A DNA stretch of 64,000 bases from Alteromonas aquimaris (GTDB lineage Bacteria > Pseudomonadota > Gammaproteobacteria > Enterobacterales > Alteromonadaceae). This document shows, one piece after another, positions 8,348 to 17,631 of this stretch. The first letter of the stretch is position 1; each line of letters begins with the position of its first letter. The position numbers and the translations under genes were made by a program. A model generated the notes under the pieces. The model was not told the DNA's origin and ran no database searches. It saw nothing but the letters and a program-made list of their open reading frames with translations. The stretch covers positions 248,001-312,000 of the forward strand of contig NZ_JAPFRD010000011.1 of the NCBI RefSeq assembly GCF_026183695.1, read 5' to 3'.

Positions 8348-9769
8348 CTATTCTATTAATTGCATACGAACCAAGTTGCAGCCATCTCGTTTGGCCTGGT
8401 AAAGCGCATCTTCTGCATTAATGGTCACCTCAGCCATGGGGCGGGGAGTGGCGGTAAAAGAGACGCCAAATGAGGCGGTGATCTTAAGTTCAGGGCGACT
8501 CTCTGGTCCACAAAGCGTTGCAATGCCATAACGTAACTGTTGCGCAAACTCGAGCGCATCATGGGGACCTGAAAGGGGGCGTAGAATGATAAATTCCTCG
8601 CTGCTCCAGCGACCCAAAACGTCAGTTTCATTCAGCTGACTAGATAAATAACTGGCTACTTTGTCAAGCACTCCATCGGCGACATTTCTTCCATAGGTAT
8701 CGCTCAAATGCGAGAAGTTATCTACATCCACCAGAATAACACTTACCGATTGGTGTTGATCCATCAGTTTGAGGTAATAAGACTCCATTTCCTCTCTGGG
8801 AGGTAAACTGTAGCTACTGCGTATAAAGATGTCCGCATTTATCCCCCGCCTGAAATAATACAATAAATGATACACCATCAAGAATAAGGAAAATATCACC
8901 ACCAGTAGCGTGACTACACTAATGATAAAGCCCTGAGAAATTTCAGATTGTCGTTTTTGCAACGGGCTGAGCAGGTATACCGTCCAATTAAACTGATTAA
9001 GCTTTACCTCTGCAACGAGATAATCTTCATGTTCAATGGTTATCAGCCGGTTATTGAGGTCGCGTTGCTGCTGTACATCATTAGGCAAACTAGCATACCA
9101 CGCCAGTTCTGATAGATTGGTGAAATTGGAATTATCTGCCATCAATTGCGGATCAGAAGACAACATAATGTCACCGTTTTCGTCCACAAAAAGAAAATCG
9201 TAGCCGAATTGCTGTTTGTACGTATTAAAGATATTAACAAAACTGCGTAAACTTTTACCGATGCCAAAAAAACCTAAAAACTCGCCATAATCGTTAAATA
9301 TTTTAATGTCGATAAAAAAGTGCGGATCTTCCCATTTGCCGATGTCAGCGACTTTATTTTGCGGCAAATCCTTGTACTTAAAATACCAACTCACGTCGCC
9401 CTCTGTAAGTGAGCGTTTACTGCCGTCAACATCGTACTGTATTCTAACTTTTTCACTGGCTAAAAAGAAAAATAGGTCAAATTCAGATTGCAATCGTTCC
9501 AACGTACTGAAGACGGCTTTTTCATCTAGTGTATTCGCGTTTAACAAGTCTTCCACCTCTTGCGATTTGCCCAGCACTTCCGATACGTGCAGGGGCTTTA
9601 GAAGCTGTTCAACGATCAATGAAACGGCGGGAGATAGGGATTGTTGTTGGGCCCGGCTCTGTTCAGCAACGATGTTAGTAATACTGACATGTACAAGCGT
9701 GACAAGAGAGATAATAACAATGGCAAACAGCAACAGAAAACTTCTGTGCAACATCCTGAAGGCTTTCAC
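8348..9769 (-). CDS. Cache-domain sensor with degenerate GGDEF
   Basis: A membrane sensor with helix 1 near residues 10-30, a periplasmic Cache-like domain (FFLASEKVRIQYDVDG, FFGIGKSL, YDFLFVDENGDIMLSSD), helix 2 near 285-310 and a C-terminal GGDEF fold. The signature is WSSEEF in place of GGEEF, and the inhibitory RxxD reads NETD. Diguanylate cyclase activity is therefore doubtful; it may bind GTP or c-di-GMP effectors, or be inactive. The metal-binding Asp in ILVDVDNFSHLSD is kept. The start used is GTG at 9769; an ATG five codons later is also possible. It converges on the EamA gene with only 26 bases between stops. Confidence 0.85.
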   Translation of the reverse strand: MKAFRMLHRSFLLLFAIVIISLVTLVHVSITNIVAEQSRAQQQSLSPAVSLIVEQLLKPLHVSEVLGKSQEVEDLLNANTLDEKAVFSTLERLQSEFDLFFFLASEKVRIQYDVDGSKRSLTEGDVSWYFKYKDLPQNKVADIGKWEDPHFFIDIKIFNDYGEFLGFFGIGKSLRSFVNIFNTYKQQFGYDFLFVDENGDIMLSSDPQLMADNSNFTNLSELAWYASLPNDVQQQRDLNNRLITIEHEDYLVAEVKLNQFNWTVYLLSPLQKRQSEISQGFIISVVTLLVVIFSLFLMVYHLLYYFRRGINADIFIRSSYSLPPREEMESYYLKLMDQHQSVSVILVDVDNFSHLSDTYGRNVADGVLDKVASYLSSQLNETDVLGRWSSEEFIILRPLSGPHDALEFAQQLRYGIATLCGPESRPELKITASFGVSFTATPRPMAEVTINAEDALYQAKRDGCNLVRMQLIE

Positions 9770-9994
9770 AGGTTACGCGGACTCCATGTGTAACATTACA
9801 AAGCTGTTAATGTTTTATTATAATAATTTCGCTCAAGTATACCTGCGCAAAAATTAATCTTCCAGAAAAGCCTAATGATCTTTTGGGCAAGTATTACGGC
9901 ATATAAATAATACATTCAGTCGCTGACTTAATCAGCGGGCTTAGTTACACTATTTTCATTATTCAAATCACTATCTGTTTACATGGGAAATATT

Positions 9995-11359
9995 ATGGGG
10001 TTTTCAGTAGTCATTCTGGCTGCAGGCAAAGGGACGCGGATGAAGTCATCTTTACCTAAAGTTTTACATAAAGTGGGTGGCATACCCATGGTTCAACGCA
10101 TCATCAATACAGTAGAGGCTATGTCTGCCCAGAATGTTCACCTGGTGTATGGACATGGAGGCGACCAGCTTAAATCTGCTGTGAACGGAAAGCATTTGAA
10201 CTGGTGTTTACAAGCTGAACAACTAGGAACCGGGCACGCGGTTAAGCAGGCTGCTGAACATATTCAGGACGACGAAGATGTGATGATTCTGGTGGGGGAC
10301 GCACCATTGATTCAGCAGCAAACATTGGAACGGTTAGTTGCAGTGAAAGCAGAGTGTGATTTGGCGCTGTTAACCGTGGAACTGGACGATCCCACTGGGA
10401 TGGGACGGATCGTGCGTAATGGTGAACAAATCACAGCCATCGTTGAACACAAAGATGCCAGTGAAGCGCAGCGAAATATTCGTGAAATCAATACAGGTAT
10501 GATGATCATGGGTGGCGCAAATTTAAAACGCTGGTTAAACGCCCTTGGCAATGACAACGCCCAAGGCGAATATTACTTAACCGATGTAATTGAAATGGCC
10601 GCAAAAGAAGGGAAGGTTATTAAAGCCGCCCAGCCTGACTCCGCCGTCGAAGTGGAAGGCGTTAACAACCGGATTCACCTTGCCGGTATTGAGCGTGCTT
10701 TACAACAGCGTGAGGCGGTTAAGCTGATGACCAACGGGGCCACTTTAGCCGATCCAGCGCGCATTGATGTTCGTGGCAATGTTTCCACAGGCCAGGATGT
10801 TTTTATCGACATCAACGTGATCATGCAAGGCACAGTGACAATCGGTCACAATGCGTCTATTGGCGCCAATTGTGTATTAATTGACTGTGAAATAGGTGAC
10901 AACGCAGTAATTGATTCTCATTCGGTTATCGAAGGGGCCAGTGTAGGCGAAAACTGTACAGTAGGCCCGTTTGCTCGTTTGCGCCCAGGAGCCGTGATGA
11001 AAACTGACGCGAAGGTGGGTAACTTTGTGGAAATGAAAAAGTCGGTGTTAGGGGAAGGAGCTAAGGCCAATCATCTCACTTATCTTGGCGACGCAGAAGT
11101 GGGTGCTAAAGCGAACATCGGCGCCGGTACCATTACCTGCAATTATGATGGTGTCAATAAATCTAAAACTATCATCGGTGAAAATGCCTTTATCGGCTCT
11201 AATTCATCCTTGGTAGCGCCTGTTAAAATTGGAGAGGGAGCCACAGTGGGTGCGGGTTCGGTTATCACCTCAGAAGTACGTAAAGATGCATTAGCGGTTG
11301 CCCGAGGTAAACAACGTAATATTGAAGGGTGGAACCGACCAGTCAAAAAGAACGACTAA
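9995..11359 (+). CDS. glmU: Bifunctional UDP-GlcNAc pyrophosphorylase / glucosamine-1-P acetyltransferase
   Basis: GlmU acetylates glucosamine-1-phosphate and couples it to UTP, giving UDP-GlcNAc for peptidoglycan and LPS. The N-terminal uridyltransferase shows [12 protein letters not shown] with the catalytic Arg, LVGDAPL and EINTGMM. The C-terminal left-handed beta helix shows many hexapeptide repeats, [26 protein letters not shown] and [14 protein letters not shown] prefer the ATG at 9995, with GGGAA upstream, over the ATG at 9983. It is 13 bases before the next gene and probably co-transcribed with it. The atp operon, the usual left neighbour in related bacteria, is absent. Confidence 0.96.
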   Translation: MGFSVVILAAGKGTRMKSSLPKVLHKVGGIPMVQRIINTVEAMSAQNVHLVYGHGGDQLKSAVNGKHLNWCLQAEQLGTGHAVKQAAEHIQDDEDVMILVGDAPLIQQQTLERLVAVKAECDLALLTVELDDPTGMGRIVRNGEQITAIVEHKDASEAQRNIREINTGMMIMGGANLKRWLNALGNDNAQGEYYLTDVIEMAAKEGKVIKAAQPDSAVEVEGVNNRIHLAGIERALQQREAVKLMTNGATLADPARIDVRGNVSTGQDVFIDINVIMQGTVTIGHNASIGANCVLIDCEIGDNAVIDSHSVIEGASVGENCTVGPFARLRPGAVMKTDAKVGNFVEMKKSVLGEGAKANHLTYLGDAEVGAKANIGAGTITCNYDGVNKSKTIIGENAFIGSNSSLVAPVKIGEGATVGAGSVITSEVRKDALAVARGKQRNIEGWNRPVKKND

Positions 11360-11372
11360 AAGGGGAAGCAGC

Positions 11373-12401
11373 ATGGCATTAACAACGTTAATTGTAGGGT
11401 TTGGCTATGCTGCGCGAACTTTTCACTTACCATTTTTGCATGGGTTAGACGACTACCACGTCACTGGCGTGGTATCTTCTGACCCAGGTAAAGTCAGACA
11501 CGTCTTACCCGACTGCACGGTCTATCCTTCCCTCGAATTGGCCCTCGCGACACAGCACTTTGACCTGGTGATCATAACCACCCCTAATCCGTTGCATGGG
11601 GCGCAGGCCAGGGAAGCATTGCAAGCCAATTGTCATGTGCTGGTCGAAAAACCGTTTGTGCTATCTAGCGCAGAAGCTAAGGCGATAGTAGCAATAGCTG
11701 ATGCAAGAGGATTACGGATATGCGCGTTTCACAACCGGCGTTTCGATGGGGATTTCGTCACTGTTCGTCGCCTGGTCACATCAAACAGACTGGGAGACAT
11801 CAAACATATTAATTCTCGCTTCGACCGGTTTCGACCTCATCCCAGAGACCGTTGGCGTGAAAACGCAGGCGAAGGAAGTGGTATCTTCTGGGATCTTGGC
11901 CCTCATTTAATTGATCAAGCTATCCTCTTATGCGGGAAGCCGAAAAGCATAAGTGGCTATTTACACATCATGCGCGATAAGGGTCAGTCCGTCGATAATT
12001 TCGAATTGACGCTGCATTATCCTAGTCTAAATTACCATATCGGCAGCTCGCCGTTGCAGGCCAATGAAACTTTGCGGTTTGAATTACAGGGTACACAGGG
12101 TAGTTATCGCCAGTACGGGTTGGATCCTCAGGAGTTGCAGCTGAAACAAGGAGGATCGCCCTTTACTAAGGACTTTGGAGCGGGCGCGAACGATGGGCTG
12201 CTGTGTACACCAGAAAACTGTGAAGCAATATCCCTCGAAACCGGCCGTTACCTTCAATTCTTTAAACAATTCGCACGCTCCATCACGGCGAATGTAGCGC
12301 CCCCGGTAAGTGTAACGGAGATGCTTACCAATATTGAGGTTTTAGCCACGGTTGCAAACTGCGCTGCTAGCAAAAGTGGTCACATATCAATCGAATTATA
12401 A
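11373..12401 (+). CDS. Gfo/Idh/MocA oxidoreductase, YdgJ-like
   Basis: An NAD(P)-dependent sugar or polyol dehydrogenase of 342 residues. The Rossmann segment LIVGFGYAARTFHLPFL, the VEKPF lysine motif, HNRRFDGDF, SRFDRFRPHPRDRWRE and DLGPHLIDQA match E. coli YdgJ closely; YdgJ has been described as a scyllo-inositol dehydrogenase. The ATG at 11373 has AGGGGA at a good distance, just after the glmU stop; a longer reading frame from 11298 overlaps glmU and is unlikely. Its substrate here is unproven. Its place between glmU and glmS hints at a link to sugar supply but may be an insertion into a conserved locus. Confidence 0.88.
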   Translation: MALTTLIVGFGYAARTFHLPFLHGLDDYHVTGVVSSDPGKVRHVLPDCTVYPSLELALATQHFDLVIITTPNPLHGAQAREALQANCHVLVEKPFVLSSAEAKAIVAIADARGLRICAFHNRRFDGDFVTVRRLVTSNRLGDIKHINSRFDRFRPHPRDRWRENAGEGSGIFWDLGPHLIDQAILLCGKPKSISGYLHIMRDKGQSVDNFELTLHYPSLNYHIGSSPLQANETLRFELQGTQGSYRQYGLDPQELQLKQGGSPFTKDFGAGANDGLLCTPENCEAISLETGRYLQFFKQFARSITANVAPPVSVTEMLTNIEVLATVANCAASKSGHISIEL

Positions 12402-12471
12402 CCTGAGATAACAAAACATACTCAACAGACACAAATAATGCTTGCAATTCGAAATATAAATATTACGATAA

Positions 12472-12503
12472 CTTTCATGTCGAAACTTAATCTTTCGAAA
12501 TAT
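12472..12503 (+). promoter_or_regulatory. Candidate AgaR/DeoR operator (paired CTTTC)
   Basis: Two direct CTTTC repeats begin at 12472 and 12492, exactly 20 bases (about two helical turns) apart, and end at the start codon of the DeoR-family gene. The 10-base element TTCGAAATAT also occurs twice, at 12448 and 12494. CTTTC repeats are the known binding pattern of AgaR-type regulators in E. coli, so autoregulation is likely. Inferred from motif and context. Confidence 0.45.
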
Positions 12504-13272
12504 GCTTAAAAGGAATACGCAACAGCGTCGACGCGCGATTATCGAACGTCTCAATACAGAGGGCGAGGTCGCGGTAGATCAGCTTGCTCAACTGTTTTCT
12601 ACGTCTGAAGTCACTATTCGTAAAGATCTTGCTGAATTGGAACGGAACGGGTTGTTGCTGCGGCGTTTTGGTGGGGCAGTAAAAATTCCTGCAGAAATCG
12701 AAACTGCCGCAGAACATGAAGTTTCAAAACGAAAGTTAAATATTGCGGTGGCTGCAGCACAACTGATAAAAGACCATCACCGGATTATTATTGACAGTGG
12801 CAGCACGACCGCTGCCCTGATGCCGTTATTGTCTGGTAAGCGGGGGTTAGTGGTCATGACTAATTCTTTGCATGTGGCGCACACGTTATTGGAACTTGAG
12901 AATGAACCGCAAGTTCTCATGACAGGCGGTACCTGGGATTCGCTATCCCATTCCTTCCAGGGGCAAATGGCTGAATCAATGTTGCAGGCTTATAATTTCG
13001 ACATAGCATTCTTAGGTGCCGCCGGTCTTGATCTTAAACGGGGTACGACCACGTTTAATGAGTTGACTTCACTTAGTCGAGTAATGGCAGAGGTATCATC
13101 TAAAGTAGTGGTGATGGCTGAATCTGAAAAGCTAGCCCGCAAGATCCCAAACGTAGAATTACCCTGGTCATCAATCTCAACATTGGTGACTGATAGTGAA
13201 ATAAATAACGAAGCAATTAAACAAATTAAAGCATATGGTGTAGATGTTATCTGCGCCGCTGAAAGCAATTAG
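12502..13272 (+). CDS. DeoR-family (AgaR-like) transcriptional regulator
   Basis: A 256-residue repressor with an N-terminal winged helix (RRRAIIERLNTEGEVAVDQL then TSEVTIRKDLAELERNG) and a C-terminal sugar-phosphate sensing domain (IIIDSGSTTAALMPLL, VMTNSLHVAHTLL, LMTGGTW, FDIAFLGAAGLDLKRGTTTFNE). These segments resemble AgaR more than GlpR. It lies nine bases before glmS, whose ribosome site overlaps its stop, so the two are very likely one operon. It probably senses an amino-sugar phosphate and controls glmS. No strong Shine-Dalgarno precedes its ATG, so translation may be weak. Confidence 0.9.
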   Translation: MLKRNTQQRRRAIIERLNTEGEVAVDQLAQLFSTSEVTIRKDLAELERNGLLLRRFGGAVKIPAEIETAAEHEVSKRKLNIAVAAAQLIKDHHRIIIDSGSTTAALMPLLSGKRGLVVMTNSLHVAHTLLELENEPQVLMTGGTWDSLSHSFQGQMAESMLQAYNFDIAFLGAAGLDLKRGTTTFNELTSLSRVMAEVSSKVVVMAESEKLARKIPNVELPWSSISTLVTDSEINNEAIKQIKAYGVDVICAAESN

Positions 13273-13281
13273 GAGCCATGT

Positions 13282-15114
13282 ATGTGCGGAATAGTGGGCG
13301 CAGTCGCCGAACGGAATGTAGTTGAAATTTTACTGGAAGGCTTAAAACGCCTTGAGTATCGAGGGTATGATTCGGCAGGGGTTGCCTTATTGGAGCAGGA
13401 CGGTTCACTGACTCGTATCCGCCGAACCGGAAAGGTTCAGGAGCTGGTAGATGCTGTGGCTCAAGGAAGCGCGCTTGGTACCACCGGGATTGCCCATACT
13501 CGTTGGGCCACCCATGGCGGGGTAACGGAAGCTAATGCCCACCCGCATTTTTCCAGTGAGCGTGTGGCAGTGGTGCATAATGGTATCATCGAAAACTATC
13601 AGAGCCTGCGTGAGTCATTGCGAGAAAAAGGCTACACCTTTACCAGTGATACAGATACAGAATCCATTGCTCACTCTGTGCATGAAGAATTAAAAGCGGG
13701 AGCGTCGTTGCTTTTAGCGGTACAAAATTCGGTTAAGCAGTTTCACGGCGCGTATGGCACCGTAATTATGGATAGAGAAGACCCATCACGTCTGGTTGTG
13801 GCGCGTTCAGGCAGTCCTTTAGTTATTGGTTTAGGCCTGGGCGAAAACTTTATCGCTTCTGATCAAATGGCGTTATTGCCGGTCACACGCCGCTTTATCT
13901 TTCTTGAAGAAGGTGATGTAGCAGAAATTACCCGTCGCGAAGTGACTGTTTTTGATAAAGACGGTCAGTTAGTGGAACGCGAAGTGATTGAATCAAATGT
14001 TGAACACGACGCAGGTGATAAAGCGGGTTATCGTCACTATATGTTAAAAGAAATCCATGAGCAGCCTACCGTTGTGCGTAATGCGCTTAAAGGCCGCCTG
14101 GGTGAGAAGGATATCGAAGCAGATATCTTTGGTGCGGGTGCAGACGATATATTTGCCAAGGTCAAGCACGTCCAGATAATCGCCTGTGGCACCAGTTACC
14201 ATGCAGGGATGACCGCTCGATACTGGCTTGAACAATATGCCAACGTGTCTTGCGGCATCGAGATTGCTTCGGAGTTCCGCTATCGCAAATCTGTGGTACA
14301 TGAAAATAGTTTATTAGTGACAATTTCACAATCAGGGGAAACGGCCGACACATTAGCCGCACTCCGTCTGGCAAAAGAGTTAGGTTATATGTCTAGCTTG
14401 ACGATATGTAACGTACTAGGCTCCTCTTTAGTTCGCGAGTCTGATTTGGCGTTTATGACCAAAGCCGGTGCAGAAATTGGTGTGGCCTCAACCAAAGCGT
14501 TTACCACTCAGCTTACCGCATTTTTGATGCTGACCATTGCGTTAGGTAAACACAATGGTCTTAGCGAAGAGCATAAAGACAATATCATTACTGCACTGCA
14601 CAGCCTGCCATCTAAACTTGAAGAAACGCTTGCTATTACCCAGGGTATAGAAGATTTGGCGGAAGAGTTTGCAGATAAAAACCATAGCTTGTTCCTTGGT
14701 CGCGGTGATCAGTATCCTATCGCCATGGAAGGCGCCCTTAAGCTGAAGGAAATTTCGTATATTCATGCAGAAGCCTACGCGTCAGGTGAACTTAAACATG
14801 GTCCGCTTGCGTTAATTGACGAAGAAATGCCGGTGATAGTGGTGGCGCCAAATAATGAGCTGTTGGAAAAACTAAAATCCAATGTGGAAGAAGTGCGTGC
14901 GCGCGGCGGGATCATGTATGTGTTTGCTGATAAAGACGCACACTTTGCATCTGATGAGACAATGCGTGTGATAAACGTGCCTCACTGTGAGTCACCTATC
15001 GCCCCCATTATATACACCATTCCGTTACAGCTGCTTTCCTATTATGTAGCGCTAATTAAGGGAACGGACGTAGATCAACCGCGCAATCTTGCTAAATCGG
15101 TGACGGTAGAATAG
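13282..15114 (+). CDS. glmS: Glutamine--fructose-6-phosphate aminotransferase (isomerizing)
   Basis: GlmS makes glucosamine-6-phosphate from fructose-6-phosphate and glutamine, the first step towards UDP-GlcNAc. The 610-residue length is standard. Cys2 (MCGIVGAV) is the N-terminal glutaminase nucleophile, with RWATHGG and HNGIIENY following. The isomerase half has two SIS domains ([47 protein letters not shown]) and the conserved C-terminal [18 protein letters not shown] lies six bases before the ATG. No glmS ribozyme is seen upstream, as expected outside Gram-positives. With glmU upstream, the locus gives both dedicated enzymes of UDP-GlcNAc synthesis except GlmM. Confidence 0.97.
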   Translation: MCGIVGAVAERNVVEILLEGLKRLEYRGYDSAGVALLEQDGSLTRIRRTGKVQELVDAVAQGSALGTTGIAHTRWATHGGVTEANAHPHFSSERVAVVHNGIIENYQSLRESLREKGYTFTSDTDTESIAHSVHEELKAGASLLLAVQNSVKQFHGAYGTVIMDREDPSRLVVARSGSPLVIGLGLGENFIASDQMALLPVTRRFIFLEEGDVAEITRREVTVFDKDGQLVEREVIESNVEHDAGDKAGYRHYMLKEIHEQPTVVRNALKGRLGEKDIEADIFGAGADDIFAKVKHVQIIACGTSYHAGMTARYWLEQYANVSCGIEIASEFRYRKSVVHENSLLVTISQSGETADTLAALRLAKELGYMSSLTICNVLGSSLVRESDLAFMTKAGAEIGVASTKAFTTQLTAFLMLTIALGKHNGLSEEHKDNIITALHSLPSKLEETLAITQGIEDLAEEFADKNHSLFLGRGDQYPIAMEGALKLKEISYIHAEAYASGELKHGPLALIDEEMPVIVVAPNNELLEKLKSNVEEVRARGGIMYVFADKDAHFASDETMRVINVPHCESPIAPIIYTIPLQLLSYYVALIKGTDVDQPRNLAKSVTVE

Positions 15115-15136
15115 CGCCCTGTATTGGGAACGTGTT

Positions 15137-15177
15137 GTGCACGTTAAATAATGTTTGAAACACTGTTTAATGTGCAC
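15137..15177 (+). terminator. Long hairpin after glmS, no T-tract
   Basis: Two 17-base arms (15137-15153 and 15161-15177, beginning and ending with GTGCAC) flank a 7-base loop. Fourteen pairs are Watson-Crick, two are G-U and one is mismatched. No T-run follows, so it looks like an RNA-stability or processing element rather than an intrinsic terminator. Confidence 0.35.
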
Positions 15178-15280
15178 TCGTCTTAAAAAAGATAGAAACT
15201 TTCAAGAACGCTACTGGATAACATGTCCTGATCAAAAAACTGTCGATTCAATGTAAAGGTGTATCGCCATTAATGTATAA

Positions 15281-15318
15281 CAGCCAGTTCGTCGACAAAC
15301 GCGATCTGGCTGCCTTTT
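15281..15318 (+). terminator. Rho-independent terminator downstream of glmS
   Basis: CAGCCAG (15281-15287) pairs with CTGGCTG (15306-15312), followed by CCTTTTTC. It is 167 bases beyond the glmS stop, so the transcript would carry a long 3' tail or end a separate small RNA. Confidence 0.65.
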
Positions 15319-16035
15319 TCTCTCCTTCAGTTTTCCTTCCATGTGGTTATTTTTAAAGGCTTTGACTATCGTCAGCTGGCAATGAGCAAACCGGAACGAG
15401 TGCTGCATTTGATTCTACTCGTCAAACCCCGCGTAAAGATTTTGATATGGGACTTTCCAAAAGAGGGTATCAATAGCACGTGTAAGTGAGCATTCACTTT
15501 TGTTGATATCGGTTATATTATATTTAATTTGTCATGACTGTGTTTTGCGCAATTTGATAGCGGTCAATACTGAAAGTTTGAAGGACATTTGTGTCCGTTA
15601 GATGGTCTTTCAACCTACTTGCTCTGGACTAAGATGATTTAGGTTATGTGTTCGTTGCAGACGAACATCGTACGTAAGTCACTTGATGATTATCGCTTTA
15701 CTTTCGATGCAATGAGTTACTTGGCTCACAACGAATATTTAGAGCCTGCAACGAACGCCATTCATATTATCTTCGACGAATAAAGACTACATAACACACT
15801 TCATGTTCAGGAGGTGGTGATAACTGACTTGTTAAGGAAGTTCTTTGCGTATATTGGCTTAGCTGGGCATCGAAAAAGCATGATTCCCTTGATAAAAAAA
15901 TTAAAAATTTCATCAATAAAGTTGGAATCTATAAAATAAAACATCTGTACATAAACTTTTGACTATACTTACTCTCGTTCAAGTTCTGCTGTAACGCCTG
16001 GACACTACTAAAAATTTTACTTAAGGAGTGAAAGG
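15319..16035. other. Gene-poor region with two short open frames
   Basis: No gene of normal size is present. Two short plus-strand frames have protein-like sequence: 15382-15489 (35 codons, beginning MSKPERVLHLILLVKP) and 15646-15783 (listed separately). Neither has a good ribosome site. They may be remnants of decayed genes. The last part holds the leader of the secreted-protein gene at 16036. Confidence 0.4.
15646..15783 (+). CDS. Possible small protein or gene remnant
   Basis: An ATG-started frame of 45 codons whose product ends SYLAHNEYLEPATNAIHIIF-DE. The composition looks like ordinary protein rather than random translation. No Shine-Dalgarno precedes it, and no family is recognised. 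It could be the tail of a decayed gene. Confidence 0.2.
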   Translation: MCSLQTNIVRKSLDDYRFTFDAMSYLAHNEYLEPATNAIHIIFDE

Positions 16036-16485
16036 ATGAAAAGTAGGGTAATTGGATTATTATGCTTAGTACTTAGCTGTACTGTGATGGCAAAAGACCG
16101 CTTAAAAGTTTACGAAGATTACGATTTAGGCACTGAAATAATTGCCATGACTACCGTCAAAGTGGATCCCAATATGGGTGATGTATATCTTGCCGGGCTT
16201 AAAGAAAGCTGGGTTAAGGCGGTTAAGATACAAAAGGAAATGGGCTATATAAAAGATTGGAAAATATATGGCAGTGACCTCCCCGTCAGCGGTGACTTCA
16301 ACATGGTACTAATGGTTTTCTTTGATAATGCCGCCGATATGGAGCCAAGCAAGGAAAAGTACACCGAATTTATGAAGAAGTGGGGCGAGGAAAATGAAAA
16401 GATGTCGAACAAGATTTCTGCCACTTACCCCGAAGTAAGGAGCCTAACTGGTGAATACCGACTAAGAGAAGTAAAAATGAAGTAA
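16036..16485 (+). CDS. Small secreted protein of unknown function
   Basis: A 149-residue protein with a clear signal peptide (MKSRVIGLLCLVLSCTVMA, cut before KDR) and an excellent ribosome site AAGGAG before the ATG. The mature part has alternating strands and helices (TEIIAMTTVKVDP, LKESWVKAVKIQKEMGYIKDWKIYG, FNMVLMVFFDNAADM), a pattern like ferredoxin-like or dimeric alpha-beta barrel folds. I do not recognise the family. It stands alone between gene-poor stretches and has its own terminator. Confidence 0.75.
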   Translation: MKSRVIGLLCLVLSCTVMAKDRLKVYEDYDLGTEIIAMTTVKVDPNMGDVYLAGLKESWVKAVKIQKEMGYIKDWKIYGSDLPVSGDFNMVLMVFFDNAADMEPSKEKYTEFMKKWGEENEKMSNKISATYPEVRSLTGEYRLREVKMK

Positions 16486-16501
16486 AGCCAGTCAATTTAT
16501 T

Positions 16502-16540
16502 GAAAAGGCGGTCTTAATTTTCAGAACGTCTTTTCTTCTT
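16502..16540 (+). terminator. Terminator of the small secreted protein gene
   Basis: Arms at 16502-16514 and 16523-16535 pair with one wobble and one mismatch around a short loop, and are followed by TTCTT. The T-rich 3' arm makes a plausible intrinsic terminator. Confidence 0.5.
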
Positions 16541-17185
16541 ATGGGGCTGTTAAATCGCTCGCGAGAATTATTCGCACCATCCATTATGTTCACCCGTGTT
16601 GCGAGCCAGCTTACGCAGTTAAAATCGTTCCGAAGATTTTGTGGAACGAAGATCCTATATAGCGGAGCTCACTAAAAACAAAAACTGACACACCGATCGG
16701 TAACTCGTGCAGTAAATTCGAACCCAAATTTGTTTCAGTTATGCTGCAGCATCTTTTCTTCTTTGTCGTTACTAGTTTTACTTCATATTCAGCTGATAGA
16801 ATGTCACTGATAAGCTCTAGCCGCCATCTGTTGTCTGAAGCAGTATAATCATCAAGTCCCGCCAAACTCCCCCTTATTATCGCATGGTAAACTCGGTATA
16901 AAGAATCTTCCCAGTCAGTAATTTACTTTTAACACAAGCTCGATGAACCAAATATAATATTATTTGCGGGAATAAAATTAATACTTACTTACAGCCCGTC
17001 GAATTCCAACAAAGAATATTTTAAGACCCCTTCTTCATTCGTAAGTTTTCATCGACGTTTAACATAGCTAAAAGCTGCTTACGTAAACCATATTTAAAAC
17101 GCGAGAATCTAACAGCGTAGGTATATAAACCGAATACTGATGACTGCTCTCTTTATCTTTTCTACCATTTTTTAATTATGCTCAA
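16541..17185. other. Non-coding stretch before the PadR operon
   Basis: I see no convincing gene. An 84-codon minus-strand frame (16611-16865) starts with TTG only one base after an AAGGGGGAG, too close for normal initiation, and has no recognisable content. The rest is AT-rich. Confidence 0.4.
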
Positions 17186-17214
17186 CAATATACCTTGCAT
17201 TGCAAGGTATATTG
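17186..17214. promoter_or_regulatory. 29-bp perfect palindrome, PadR operator
   Basis: CAATATACCTTGCA (17186-17199), a one-base centre, and its exact reverse complement (17201-17214). It lies 41 bases before the PadR gene and overlaps the predicted -35 and spacer. Perfect symmetry and position argue for the PadR dimer binding site, giving autorepression. Confidence 0.7.
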
Positions 17215-17223
17215 CATTATAAA
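17195..17223 (+). promoter_or_regulatory. Predicted promoter of the PadR operon
   Basis: TTGCAT (17195-17200), a 17-base spacer and TATAAA (17218-17223) form a sigma-70-like promoter inside and beside the palindrome, so a bound repressor would block RNA polymerase. Confidence 0.5.
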
Positions 17224-17255
17224 ATAGAAACTACATAAATTTAGCAGCATTCAGA

Positions 17256-17615
17256 ATGGAAAAAGATAATTCAGCGGCGAAGTGGGATGTGCAATTGCGC
17301 AAAGGCACCCTCGACATGGTCATTCTTGCCGCGCTTAAAGGGCGCTCCTTGTACGGTTTGGCTTTGTTAAACCTTCTACAAAAGTTAGAAACTACTGCTA
17401 TTACCGAAGGTACCTTGTATCCACTCCTCGATCGTTTGAAAAAAGAAGGCGTCGTGAGCGCCCAATGGGTACAAGAAGGCACGACCAGACCCAGAAAATA
17501 CTACTCCTTAACACCAGAAGGGAAGGCAAAACTCAACATTTTAACCGAGCGCTGGCGCAAATCGGTCAGCGATATGGAATTCCTACTCGCCAACCCTGGA
17601 CCGGCGACGTTCTAA
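17256..17615 (+). CDS. PadR-family transcriptional regulator
   Basis: A 119-residue winged-helix repressor of the PadR family. The hallmark is LRKGTLDMVILAALKGRSLYGLALLNLL followed by TEGTLYPLLDRLKKEGVVSAQWV and RPRKYYSLTPEGKAKL. It lies directly behind a 29-bp palindrome that is probably its own operator. Seventeen bases separate it from the HAAS-domain gene, its usual partner in PadR two-gene modules. The signal is unknown; many PadR proteins respond to membrane stress or small aromatic compounds. Confidence 0.92.
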   Translation: MEKDNSAAKWDVQLRKGTLDMVILAALKGRSLYGLALLNLLQKLETTAITEGTLYPLLDRLKKEGVVSAQWVQEGTTRPRKYYSLTPEGKAKLNILTERWRKSVSDMEFLLANPGPATF

Positions 17616-17631
17616 GACCAAGGATATTACT

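Noticed and set aside
13073-13281. glmS ribozyme
   Set aside because: The sequence before glmS is the coding end of the DeoR gene and has none of the ribozyme core; that element is typical of Gram-positives.
16611-16865. Minus-strand frame of 84 codons with a strong AAGGGGGAG
   Set aside because: The TTG start is only one base after the Shine-Dalgarno-like run and the product has no recognisable features.
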